This document shows positions 1-6,062 of a stretch of 9,349 nt of DNA, one piece after another (the stretch's first letter is position 1; every line of letters begins with the position of its first letter). Below the pieces are notes generated by a model. That model was not told where the DNA came from. It searched no databases and was given only the letters and a program-made list of their open reading frames with translations. Source of the DNA: Nitrospirota bacterium (GTDB lineage Bacteria; Nitrospirota; Nitrospiria; Nitrospirales; Nitrospiraceae); contig JACRLS010000207.1 in the NCBI GenBank assembly GCA_016235225.1, forward strand, positions 1 through 9,349, read 5' to 3'. Made by a program: the position numbers and the translations under genes.

Positions 1-111
1 CAGTAGGGTGCCCGCCTTGACCTGCGTCAGCTTCTTCTCCATCGTCTGGCGAATCACATGCACCCGCCTGAGTTCCTTCACACTCATGATGACCCTGTCC
101 TCTCTGACCAT
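1..111 (-). CDS. ISNCY/IS1202-type transposase, N-terminal fragment (continues past the window start)
   Basis: The minus strand reads 37 codons from ATG at 111 to the window edge with no stop, beginning MVREDRVIMSVKELRR and continuing with VHVIRQTMEKKLTQVKAGTL. I recognise this as the start of ISNCY-type (IS1202-like) transposases, where a short charged N-terminus leads into the first helix-turn-helix that binds the element's ends. The DDE catalytic domain would lie outside the window. The start is supported by a strong Shine-Dalgarno sequence (AAGGAGG, 117-123) 5 bases upstream; MSVKELRR eight codons later is a possible alternative start. The gene points away from kbl. Identity rests on recall of the family N-terminus from a short fragment, so full family assignment is moderately sure. 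Confidence 0.75.
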   Translation of the reverse strand, partial: MVREDRVIMSVKELRRVHVIRQTMEKKLTQVKAGTLL

Positions 112-113
112 CT

Positions 114-132
114 GGCCCTCCTTGTGAGGGCC
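114..132 (-). promoter_or_regulatory. Hairpin covering the transposase ribosome-binding site
   Basis: GGCCCTC (114-120) and GAGGGCC (126-132) form a perfect 7-bp stem with a 5-base loop. On the transposase mRNA the Shine-Dalgarno AAGGAGG is partly in the loop and partly in the stem. Several IS elements use such structures to stop outside transcripts from producing transposase; that role here is inferred from position. Confidence 0.5.
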
Positions 133-202
133 GACAGTCTCGCAACGAAGAGGACATTTCTATCGTGGTGAAAGCGGACATTATCATTTTGGGATTACAG
201 TC

Positions 203-230
203 TCCGGGGGACCGGTGTCCGGGGGACCGG
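203..230. repeat. Two 13-base direct repeats beside the IS end
   Basis: TCCGGGGGACCGG occurs at 203-215 and again at 218-230, separated by TG. It lies between the IS-like boxes and the kbl 3' flank. It could be part of the IS tip or a chromosomal repeat; I cannot decide from one end. Confidence 0.6.
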
Positions 231-264
231 GAATCTAAGACCGCGAAAATGAACTTGACGCAGG

Positions 265-288
265 CGAGATACGAGCGACGAGATACGA
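265..288. repeat. CGAGATACGA direct repeats downstream of kbl
   Basis: CGAGATACGA is present at 265-274 and 279-288, in the 3' flank of kbl (minus strand, stop at 298). The same 10-mer recurs at 3462-3471 and, with one change, at 3483-3492. The wider 241-297 segment also has CCGCG near 241 and CGCGG near 293, which could close a weak long-range stem after the kbl stop. No T-tract is present, so I do not call an intrinsic terminator. Confidence 0.6.
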
Positions 289-297
289 TGAACGCGG

Positions 298-1523
298 CTA
301 GCGTATCACGCCGAGTTCGCGGCCGACCTTGGCGAAGGCCGCCACGGCCTGATCGATCTGGGCGTGGGTATGCGCCGCGGAGAGTTGCAGGCGGATTCGG
401 GCCAGCCCCTTGGGGACCACCGGATAGCTGAAGGCGATGACGTAGAGGCCTTCCTGCAGCAGACGATCGGCCATGCCTGTGGCGAGTACGGCATCGCCCA
501 GCATGACCGGGATAATCGGCGAGAGCGGAACCCCTTCCGTCTTGGTGGCGGGCCCCAGCGTGAAGCCCAGTGAGGTCAGCCGGGTCCGGAGATGGGTCGC
601 ATGGCCGTGAAGCGTGGCCCGGAGGTCTTCTCCAGCGGCCACGAGGGTTAACGCCTGAAGGGCCGCCGACACAATCGGCGGCGGCAGGGCATTGGAAAAC
701 AAATAGGGTCGCGATCGCTGCCGGAGCAGCTCGATCACTTCCGCACGCCCGGTCGTGAACCCGCCGGCAGCGCCGCCTAACGCTTTTCCGAGCGTACTGG
801 TGATGAGATCAATCTTATCGGCCACGCCGAAGACATCAGGGGTGCCTCGACCGCTCTTGCCGAACACGCCGGTCGCGTGGCTGTCGTCCACCACGACGGC
901 CGCATCGTAGCGGCCGGCGAGACGGGCGATGAGGTCCAGTCGAGCCAGATCGCCATCCATGGAAAAGACTCCGTCCGTGACGATCAGGCGGATTCTGGCC
1001 GAGGCCGCGTCTTTCAAGGCGGTCTCCAGTTCAGACATGTCGGAATGGGCGTAGCGGAACCGCTTGGCTTTGCAGAGCCGGATGTGCCGTCGATCAGGCT
1101 CGCATGGTTCAAGGCGTCGCTGATGACGGCGTCGCGTTCGTCCAACAGGGTTTCAAACAGGCCCCCGTTGGCGTAGAAGCAGGAGCTGTAGAGAATGGCA
1201 TCACCGGTGCCCAAGAACTCGCTCAGGGCGCGCTCGAGCCGCCGATGGAGGTCCTGGGTGCCGCAGATAAACCGCACTGAGGCCATGCCGTACCCGTAGC
1301 GGTCGAGTCCTTCCCGCGCGGCCTGCACGATCGCCGGATGGTTGGCGAGTCCCAGATAATTATTGGCGCAGAGATTGATGACCTCATTGATGCCCGAGGG
1401 TTGGGCGACGCGAATCGCGCTTCCCTGCGGACCGAGGAGTTGCCGTTCGACCTTGTAGAGGCCGGACGCGCGGATCTCGGCGAGTTGCTGCTCGACCGCG
1501 GTCTTGAGCGAGGCAGAGGCCAT
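298..1523 (-). pseudogene. kbl: 2-amino-3-ketobutyrate CoA ligase (glycine C-acetyltransferase), frameshifted
   Basis: Kbl is a cytoplasmic PLP enzyme of the alpha-oxoamine synthase group. It splits 2-amino-3-ketobutyrate with CoA into glycine and acetyl-CoA, the step after Tdh. The minus strand gives two pieces. Residues 1-146 start [18 protein letters not shown] and include [26 protein letters not shown] and [13 protein letters not shown]. The second frame resumes with [16 protein letters not shown] and continues through VVVDDSHATGVFGKSGRG, the PLP-lysine motif TLGKALGGAAGG (lysine about 246) and RSRPYLFSNALPPP to the stop at 298. Removing two bases near 1083-1086 restores a 407-residue protein, close to the usual length of about 400, with all motifs intact. 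As written, translation leaves the frame after residue 146 and ends at 1014. It lies 74 bases after tdh, probably in one operon. No clear Shine-Dalgarno is visible before ATG 1523. The intactness of everything else means a recent mutation or a sequencing or assembly error. Confidence 0.93.
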
Positions 1524-1535
1524 ACTGTCGCAACA

Positions 1536-1610
1536 AGGTTAAGGCTAAGGTTGAGGCTAAGGGAGGGGATCAAACTTCTCTATCATAAACCTCAACCTTA
1601 ACCTTGACCT
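1536..1610. repeat. Inverted AAGGTT-type repeat between tdh and kbl
   Basis: The left arm 1536-1556 consists of degenerate hexamers (AAGGTT, AAGGCT, AAGGTT, GAGGCT). The right arm 1590-1610 is its reverse complement at 19 of 21 positions. The 33-base interval between them could be the loop of a long hairpin. The right arm overlaps the last codons and the TAA stop of tdh (1598-1600). The hairpin could act as an intercistronic mRNA structure in the tdh-kbl transcript; no T-tract argues against a classic terminator. Confidence 0.85.
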
Positions 1611-2641
1611 GGAAAGAGCACGACCTTCCCGCACTGACCGGTTTGGATCAAGTCAAACCCTTTGGCAAACTCGGTCATTGGAAACGTGTGGGTGATGATC
1701 GGCTTGATGTTCAAGCCGGCCTTGAACAACCCCGCCAGCCGGTACCAGGTGCTGAACAGGCGGCGACCCGTGACGCCGTAGACGCGAATGCCTTTGAAGA
1801 TGATCTCGTTGGGCAGGTCGAAGGAGACGGATCCGGTCGGGATGCCGAAGAGCGTGACCCGGCCGCCGTTCTTGACCGATCGGAACGCCTGGTGGAGGGC
1901 GGACGGGTGACCGGACATTTCAAGCGCCGCATCGACGCCTTCCCCCCCGGTCAGATCCAAAAGGGCGGCCTCCATGGTCTTCTCGGAATCCTGCGTGGCG
2001 TTCAATGTGAGGGAGGCTCCCAGTTGCTTGGCCAGCCCGAGACGGTAGTCGCTGACGTCGACCGCGATAATCGCCGAGGCTCCAGAGACGCGAGCGACGG
2101 CGATGGAGAGCAATCCGGTCGGGCCGCACCCGGTGATGAGGACGGTTCTGCCGGCCAGGCTCTCGGCGAGGGCGGCGTCCACGGCATTGCCGAGCGGTTC
2201 CTGGACGCAGGCGAACTCCGGCGGCAGCTCACGCGGAGTTTTCCAGAGGACGCCTTCCGGCAGCTTCACGTAGTCGGCGTAGGAGCCGTCCACGTCGACC
2301 CCAAGAATGCGATAGTCCTTGCACACGTGAGCCTGTCCCGTTCGGCACTGAAAGCAGCGTCCACAGGTCAAGTGAGATTCGGCCGCCACATAGTCGCCGA
2401 CGCCCACGAGGGTGACGCCGGATCCGACAGCCACCACCTCGCCGCACATCTCATGGCCGATAATGCGCGGAAGGCGAATGCGACTTTGGGCCCAGTCATC
2501 CCACCGATAGATATGGCCGTCCGTGCCGCAGATGGAGGTGGCTCGGACACGAATCACGACTTCTCCCGGGCCCGGCGTCGGGTCGGGTACTGTTTCAAGA
2601 GTCAGGCCGGGAGCCGGAGCGGTTTTGACAAGCGCGCGCAC
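1598..2641 (-). CDS. tdh: L-threonine 3-dehydrogenase (zinc-dependent)
   Basis: Tdh oxidises L-threonine with NAD+ to 2-amino-3-ketobutyrate in the cytoplasm, feeding Kbl encoded just downstream. It is a medium-chain dehydrogenase. I chose the GTG at 2641 because the protein then starts (M)RALVKT like Tdh of other bacteria, and the catalytic zinc Cys lands at residue 38 (ICGTDGHIY), as in the E. coli enzyme. GHE follows at 62-64, and structural zinc cysteines lie at 93, 96, 99 and 107. The NAD-binding GCGPTG is at 171-176, and the C-terminal half has VTGRRLFSTWY and the ending TGQCGKVVLF. At 347 residues it is of normal length. An in-frame ATG at 2710 would lie upstream of a good promoter candidate (2679-2707), which argues against it. 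The last codons and stop fall inside an inverted repeat. Confidence 0.95.
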   Translation of the reverse strand: MRALVKTAPAPGLTLETVPDPTPGPGEVVIRVRATSICGTDGHIYRWDDWAQSRIRLPRIIGHEMCGEVVAVGSGVTLVGVGDYVAAESHLTCGRCFQCRTGQAHVCKDYRILGVDVDGSYADYVKLPEGVLWKTPRELPPEFACVQEPLGNAVDAALAESLAGRTVLITGCGPTGLLSIAVARVSGASAIIAVDVSDYRLGLAKQLGASLTLNATQDSEKTMEAALLDLTGGEGVDAALEMSGHPSALHQAFRSVKNGGRVTLFGIPTGSVSFDLPNEIIFKGIRVYGVTGRRLFSTWYRLAGLFKAGLNIKPIITHTFPMTEFAKGFDLIQTGQCGKVVLFPGQG

Positions 2642-2678
2642 GATAGGCCGTCCTTGGTGTGAGGCGTAATGCTGCGTG

Positions 2679-2707
2679 ATTATCGCACAGCCCGTCACGA
2701 TCACCAA
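2679..2707 (-). promoter_or_regulatory. Candidate sigma-70 promoter for tdh-kbl
   Basis: On the minus strand TTGGTG (-35, 2702-2707) is followed after 17 bases by GATAAT (-10, 2679-2684), with TGC directly before the -10 (an extended -10). Transcription would start roughly 30 bases before the GTG at 2641. Only sequence matching supports it. Confidence 0.45.
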
Positions 2708-2740
2708 CATCTTGACCGGTTCCTAGCGAAATCGGTAGTC

Positions 2741-2940
2741 TGTGCGACTGGTTTCCTGGGTTTGTCTGGTTCGTCCGGTTTGTTCAGTTCATCTGGTTGA
2801 TCCGGTTGATCTCGTGGTCTGGTCAATCTGGTGATCTGGTTCTTGACGAAAGAACGACGGGTGCCACAGCAACCAGAGAGACCTGACGAGCCGAACACAC
2901 CAGACAAACGAGATCAACCAGATAGACCAGATAAACCCGA
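2741..2940. repeat. Large inverted array of degenerate 9-mers (CTGGTTTGT type) between tdh and yceI
   Basis: From about 2741 to 2844 the plus strand is a run of roughly 9-base units such as CTGGTTCGT, CCGGTTTGT, CTGGTTGAT and CCGGTTGAT. From about 2870 to 2940 the same unit appears in reverse complement (CAACCAGAT, ACACCAGAC, AGACCAGAT). The arms pair: 2804-2815 matches 2908-2919 perfectly over 12 bases, and 2792-2815 pairs with 2908-2931 at 21 of 24. A small inner stem GTTCTT/AAGAAC (2839-2844/2850-2855) sits at the centre. Together with the tdh promoter region the array fills the 321-base gap 2642-2962. Read as protein it would give proline/aspartate-rich repeats, but I regard it as non-coding. 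Confidence 0.85.
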
Positions 2941-2962
2941 ATCCGTCAGGGAAGGAGCACGC

Positions 2963-3406
2963 ATGGTGGCGCGAGATAGAATTCACGCACGAATCATCAT
3001 CGGGGGTCTGCTGGCGGTTCTCTGGGTCTGTCCGGCGTGGGCCGAGACGGCCCGCTACGACGTGGACCTCGATCACTCCACCGTGGAGTTCCGGGTCGCG
3101 CACATGGTGGACCCCACGATGACCTATAAGCTCAAGTCGTATCTGAAGACGGGCGGGGGAAATGAGTACTCAGCCGTCGGCGAACTGACACTGCTGGGAG
3201 TGACCAAGGAGGTCGTGCTCACGGGCACGTTCAACGGTGTGGCGAAGGACCCGTGGGGCAATGTGCGTGCCGGATTCACCGCAGAAGGCACCATGAACCG
3301 GAAAGACTTCGGCATGAACTGGAGCAAGACGCTCGATAACGGCGGGCTGGTCGTGGGCGATGAGGTGCACATCAAGCTCGACATCGAGTGCATCAAAGCG
3401 AAGTAG
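2963..3406 (+). CDS. Secreted YceI-family protein with an internal deletion
   Basis: YceI proteins are periplasmic lipocalin-like barrels that bind isoprenoid-type lipids. The start ATG 2963 has AAGGAG (2952-2957) 5 bases upstream and gives a signal peptide: basic MVARDRIHAR, hydrophobic core IIIGGLLAVLWV, likely cleavage after AWA (residue 27). Family motifs follow: ARYDVDLDHSTVEFRVAHMV at the N-terminus and GELTLLGVTKEVVLTGTF, KDPWGNVRAGF and NRKDFGMNWSKTLDNGGLVV at the C-terminus. HMV (ending at residue 49) runs directly into DPTMTYKLKSY. In the family, about 40-50 residues (strands rich in D/E, then the KRDxHLR...F-D-V-x-KYP segment) lie between these points. The protein is 147 residues instead of about 185-190. 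The reading frame is kept, so a short product could be made, but the barrel would be incomplete. An upstream open extension from 2831 only translates the 9-mer array and is rejected. Confidence 0.87.
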   Translation: MVARDRIHARIIIGGLLAVLWVCPAWAETARYDVDLDHSTVEFRVAHMVDPTMTYKLKSYLKTGGGNEYSAVGELTLLGVTKEVVLTGTFNGVAKDPWGNVRAGFTAEGTMNRKDFGMNWSKTLDNGGLVVGDEVHIKLDIECIKAK

Positions 3407-3421
3407 AAGCCGTCGCGCGTG

Positions 3422-3492
3422 ATTCGTGAAGCGTCCGAATGCGGAAACGAGGTACGCTTCACGAGATACGAACGACGCGATACGAGATACGC
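3422..3492. repeat. Inverted repeat and CGAGATACGA repeats in the yceI/regulator convergent gap
   Basis: CGTGAAGCGT (3425-3434) and ACGCTTCACG (3454-3463) form a perfect 10-bp stem with a 19-base loop, 18 bases after the yceI stop. The right side continues into CGAGATACGA-type units (3462-3471, 3483-3492). The stem may end or stabilise both converging transcripts. No T-run follows, so a classic terminator is not supported. Confidence 0.7.
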
Positions 3493-3501
3493 CTGAATCG
3501 G

Positions 3502-3816
3502 TCACGCCTTCCTCGGTTCCATCTCGGTGATCCCAAACCGCGGTGACGAAATGTCTTCGCTGCGGCAACGGGGACAGCGCCCGGGCCGCGTGAATCGCGT
3601 GCGGGTGCGAAAGCGGAATCCGCAGGCCCTACAGGTTGAGGGTTCCAAGAGGAAGGTGAGGCGGGGATCATGGGCGATCGACCGGAGGACATGCGGAAGA
3701 TGGGCTTCCACGTCCCGTTCGGGGAGGTCGAGTTGTTCGGCCAGTTCACGAGCCGTGTACCGGCCCCTCCTCAAGAGGTGGAGGAGTTCCTGTCGTTTCG
3801 TGACGGAGTCGGTCAT
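3502..3816 (-). CDS. Small HTH/zinc-ribbon transcriptional regulator-like protein
   Basis: This 104-residue basic protein has a winged-HTH-like N-terminus: KRQELLHLLRRGRYTARELA, then EQLDLPERDVEAHLPHVLRS, roughly residues 7-50, which resembles ArsR/DeoR-type helices. A four-cysteine zinc ribbon follows: CRAC (62-65) and CPRC (81-84), with an RFRTRTRFTRPGR linker. The layout matches the small family of predicted regulators with an HTH fused to a zinc ribbon (COG3357-like). I chose ATG 3816 because the HTH begins right after it; an upstream ATG at 3855 would add 13 hydrophobic residues. No strong Shine-Dalgarno is seen for either. It is divergent from the NUDIX gene and convergent with yceI. 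Its target is unknown. Confidence 0.75.
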   Translation of the reverse strand: MTDSVTKRQELLHLLRRGRYTARELAEQLDLPERDVEAHLPHVLRSIAHDPRLTFLLEPSTCRACGFRFRTRTRFTRPGRCPRCRSEDISSPRFGITEMEPRKA

Positions 3817-3932
3817 CAGGAATGGTATGATAGCCAAAGTCAGCCGGAGCGTCATCCAGAGACACGGGAACGCAGGCCGAGAACGAACCGAATCATGAAC
3901 AATCCCATACCTCAGACAGGGCGAGGCATTCG

Positions 3933-4394
3933 ATGACGACGGGCCATCAATCGGGTGTCCCCCAGCAGACGCTCGAATTTTCGGCAGGTGGGGTGGCGGT
4001 CCGCAACGGCGATGTCTTGCTCATCCGCACGAAAGATCTCAAAGGCCGGACCGTCTGGGCTTTTCCCAAGGGGAAGCTGAACCAGAATGAATCGAATCCC
4101 CAGGCCGCCCTTCGGGAGGTGCAGGAAGAGACCGGCTGGCTCTGCCGGATTGAGCGCGAGCTGCCGCGGTCTCAATACTGGTTTCAACGCGCGGGGAAGC
4201 GGGTACGCAAGACCGTACGGTGGTTCCTGATGATCCCTGTCGAACAGGTCGGCGAGCACGATGGAGAGGTGGAGGAGGCCGTGTGGGTCCCCATCAGCGA
4301 CGCGCTGACCCAGCTCACGTATGAAGCCGATCGAATCATGTTGCGCAGCGTGCAGGCGGCGCAAACCTCGCCCCCCGGCCAATCCTCTATCTAG
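3933..4394 (+). CDS. NUDIX hydrolase
   Basis: NUDIX enzymes hydrolyse nucleoside diphosphates linked to another group, using divalent metal. The complete signature G-x5-E-x7-R-E-x-x-E-E-x-G is present at residues 47-69 (GKLNQNE, SNPQAAL, REVQEETGW). Before it stand SAGGVAVRNGDVLLIRTKD and WAFPKGK, typical of the MutT/Ap4A-hydrolase-like branch that cleaves dinucleoside polyphosphates or house-cleans nucleotides. The late residues VEEAVWVPISDALTQLTYEAD match the usual C-terminal helix region. At 153 residues it is full length. GAGG lies 6 bases before ATG 3933. The next gene starts within about 10 bases of the stop, so the two are probably co-transcribed. The substrate cannot be read from the sequence. 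Confidence 0.92.
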   Translation: MTTGHQSGVPQQTLEFSAGGVAVRNGDVLLIRTKDLKGRTVWAFPKGKLNQNESNPQAALREVQEETGWLCRIERELPRSQYWFQRAGKRVRKTVRWFLMIPVEQVGEHDGEVEEAVWVPISDALTQLTYEADRIMLRSVQAAQTSPPGQSSI

Positions 4395-4404
4395 CGTGGT
4401 CCCC

Positions 4405-5022
4405 GTGAAGTGGATCTCCGCCCGCGCCGCCTTCTCGGTCAGAGTGTGGGCCGTCGCGCTATTGCTGTGGATGGCGATGGACACCTCCGCCTGGGCGCTG
4501 GAATTCACTGCCGATCAAATCACGAAGGTGAATGGCCGCGTGCGCAAGGCCAACCTCTACTACCGGGATGAGATGTGGCGGTTGGAGCATCATGAGATCA
4601 GCCCGGTCAACGTGACGATCGTCCGCAAGGACAAGCAGGTGATGTGGCTGCTCCTCTCACGCATGAAGCATTTCAAAACCCTGCCCTACGATCCGGAGCA
4701 GGCGCCGAAGGTGTCTGAGCGGTTGAGCGGCGAGGTGGCCCGGGAAACGATCGGGAACGAAGTATTCGATGGGCATCCGACGACGCTCTATCAAGTGACC
4801 GTGCGGGAGCACGATCGGGAATTGATCTACTATCAATGGGTGGCGACCGATCTTCATTTTCCCATGAAGCTGGCCAGAAAAGACGGCAGCTGGATCGTGG
4901 AATATCGAAATGTAAAACTGCGCCCCGTGTCGGATCTGATGTTTCAGCTACCCGTCAATTTTCAGCCGTTGGAAGAGTTTGATCGGAGCACACCGGACGA
5001 TCCGCCGCGTCAATCCATGTAA
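4405..5022 (+). CDS. Secreted LolA-like / DUF4412-like protein of unknown function
   Basis: The predicted product (205 residues) begins with a signal peptide: (M)KWISARAAFSVR basic region, VWAVALLLWMAM core, likely cleavage after TSAWA. The mature part reads as antiparallel strands: FTADQITKVNGRVRKANLYY, MWRLEHHE, VTIVRKDKQVMWLLLSRMKH, GHPTTLYQVTV, IYYQWVATDLHFPMKLARKD and IVEYRNVKLRPVSDLMFQLP. This layout resembles lipoprotein-carrier folds of the LolA/LolB type and DUF4412 proteins, ending in a P-x-x-F-x-P-like tail. No lipobox cysteine is seen, so it is likely periplasmic. I chose GTG 4405 for the signal peptide; GTG 4396, one base after the NUDIX stop, is also possible. The longer frame from 4321 overlaps the NUDIX gene and is unlikely. 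Family-level similarity is moderate; function is not known. Confidence 0.7.
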   Translation: MKWISARAAFSVRVWAVALLLWMAMDTSAWALEFTADQITKVNGRVRKANLYYRDEMWRLEHHEISPVNVTIVRKDKQVMWLLLSRMKHFKTLPYDPEQAPKVSERLSGEVARETIGNEVFDGHPTTLYQVTVREHDRELIYYQWVATDLHFPMKLARKDGSWIVEYRNVKLRPVSDLMFQLPVNFQPLEEFDRSTPDDPPRQSM

Positions 5023-5140
5023 GTCTGGTTGCCCTGGTTTCTCTGGTTTGTCGGGTTTGTCTGGTTGAGCCGCCGGGCAACCAGACGAATCAACTGAACC
5101 AGACAAACCAGATCGCCCAGAAGAACCGGACAAACCCGAG
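5023..5140. repeat. Second inverted array of CTGGTTTGT-type 9-mers
   Basis: The array begins directly after the TAA stop of the LolA-like gene (5020-5022). The left arm (5023-5067) has units such as GTCTGGTTG, CCCTGGTTT, CTCTGGTTT and GTCGGGTTT. The right arm (5078-5140) has CAACCAGAC, GAACCAGAC, AAACCAGAT, GAACCGGAC and AAACCCGAG. Two perfect pairings are visible: 5059-5067 with 5078-5086 (9 bp, 10-base loop) and, alternatively, 5054-5066 with 5097-5109 (13 bp). It ends about 10 bases before the Shine-Dalgarno of the next gene. The unit is the same as in 2741-2940. Confidence 0.85.
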
Positions 5141-5165
5141 TCACCATGACGGAGGTATCGTAGCG

Positions 5166-6062
5166 ATGGTATGGATCAAGGTGAGTGGCATCATGAGCGT
5201 TATCCTTGCGATGGCCGGCATCGGCTGGGCATTGGACGTCGCCGACGTGACGCGTGAGTGGACCGCAGACGGCAAGCGGCTCGCCGCCGAACGGGTCAAA
5301 CTCCCGGCCCATGACGAGATGGTCCGCATCCCGGCGGGGTGGTTCCTCATGGGGAGCGACAAAAAGATAGACCGGAATGCCTACCTGGCGGAATTTCCCC
5401 AACGCAAGGTGTATCTCGACGGCTATGACATCGATAAGTATGAGGTGACGACGGTTCAGTATCTGAAATTTGTGCTGGCCACCGGTCTGCCGCCGCTGAT
5501 CGATTGGCAATATGACGGTGGGAATTTCCAGCACACAATGGTCAACCATCCGGTGATGCACGTCTCCTGGTTCGACGCGGAGGCCTATTGTACATGGGCG
5601 GGCAAACGGTTGCCGACGGAAGCCGAATGGGAAAAAGCGGCCCGCGGCGAGGACGGCCGCATCTATCCCTGGGGCAACCAGATGGCCGGACTGTCAAGGG
5701 CGAACTTCGGGCGAACCGGGCTCTCGGGCCCCGTGCGCGATCGTCCCGAACGCCTCTTGCTCTATCCGCCGATCATTTCGGTCGACAAGTATGACAATGC
5801 GGTAAGCCCCTACGGGGTCTTCCAACTATCGGGGAACGTGGCCGAGTGGGTGGCCGACTGGTACGACCCTCAATACTATGCGACCGGGCCGGAGAAGAAT
5901 CCGAAAGGACCGGAGAAGGGGACGCAGCGGGGCTTTCGCGGCGGAGGCTGGATCGACAGCACCCCGAGCGTTCGCGTCGCGCAGCGTAATGGGACGGATC
6001 CACACACCAAGATGAACTGGATGGGCTTCCGCTGCGCGCGGGACGCGTCATCGAAAGGATGA
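5166..6062 (+). CDS. Secreted SUMF1/FGE-sulfatase-domain protein lacking the catalytic cysteines (copy A)
   Basis: This 298-residue protein has a short export signal (hydrophobic IMSVILAMAGIGWA, likely cut near residue 22) followed by a full formylglycine-generating-enzyme fold domain. Motifs in order: MVRIPAGWFLMGSD (52-65), YDIDKYEVTTVQYLKF, HPVMHVSWFDAEAYCTWAGK, RLPTEAEWEKAARG, YPWGN, YGVFQLSGNVAEWVADWYD and GFRCARD at the end. In true FGE two copper-binding cysteines lie in the segment after RGGS/W; here the corresponding RGGGWIDSTPSVRVAQRN has Asp and Val at those places. It is therefore unlikely to make formylglycine and may be a structural or binding member, as many bacterial SUMF1-domain proteins are. 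GGAGGT (5151-5156) lies 9 bases before ATG 5166. The stop TGA (6060-6062) is the first codon of a repeat arm. A paralogue is encoded at 7914-8747. Confidence 0.88.
   Translation: MVWIKVSGIMSVILAMAGIGWALDVADVTREWTADGKRLAAERVKLPAHDEMVRIPAGWFLMGSDKKIDRNAYLAEFPQRKVYLDGYDIDKYEVTTVQYLKFVLATGLPPLIDWQYDGGNFQHTMVNHPVMHVSWFDAEAYCTWAGKRLPTEAEWEKAARGEDGRIYPWGNQMAGLSRANFGRTGLSGPVRDRPERLLLYPPIISVDKYDNAVSPYGVFQLSGNVAEWVADWYDPQYYATGPEKNPKGPEKGTQRGFRGGGWIDSTPSVRVAQRNGTDPHTKMNWMGFRCARDASSKG

Larger units (their letters stand above)
1..200 (-). mobile_element. End region of an ISNCY-like insertion sequence (partial)
   Basis: Upstream of the transposase start there are two related boxes in the same orientation, GGACATTTCTA (from about 151) and GGACATTATCATTTTGGG (about 176-193). 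Repeated GGACATT-type boxes next to the transposase start fit subterminal transposase-binding sites of this IS class. The outer tip is probably near 190-230, but I cannot fix it because the other IS end and any target duplication are outside the window. The boxes are seen directly; their role as the IS end is inference. Confidence 0.5.

Noticed and set aside
165..431. 88-codon open frame across the IS flank and kbl 3' end
   Set aside because: It overlaps kbl in antisense and consists of repeat and low-complexity sequence.
1604..2662. 352-codon open frame on the plus strand opposite tdh
   Set aside because: It is the antisense shadow of a well-conserved dehydrogenase; composition alone keeps it open and it has no recognisable motif.
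2831..2962. N-terminal extension of yceI, or a separate Pro/Asp-rich repeat protein
   Set aside because: It translates the inverted 9-mer array; the signal peptide and a strong Shine-Dalgarno mark ATG 2963 as the start.
3407..3501. Intrinsic terminator between yceI and the regulator
   Set aside because: A 10-bp stem exists but it is not followed by a T-run on either strand.
4321..4404. Longer start of the LolA-like protein from ATG 4321
   Set aside because: It overlaps the NUDIX gene by over 70 bases and would place the signal peptide inside the chain.
2741..5140. 9-mer arrays as a CRISPR array
   Set aside because: Units are about 9 bases, degenerate, without spacers, and change orientation midway; no cas genes are near.
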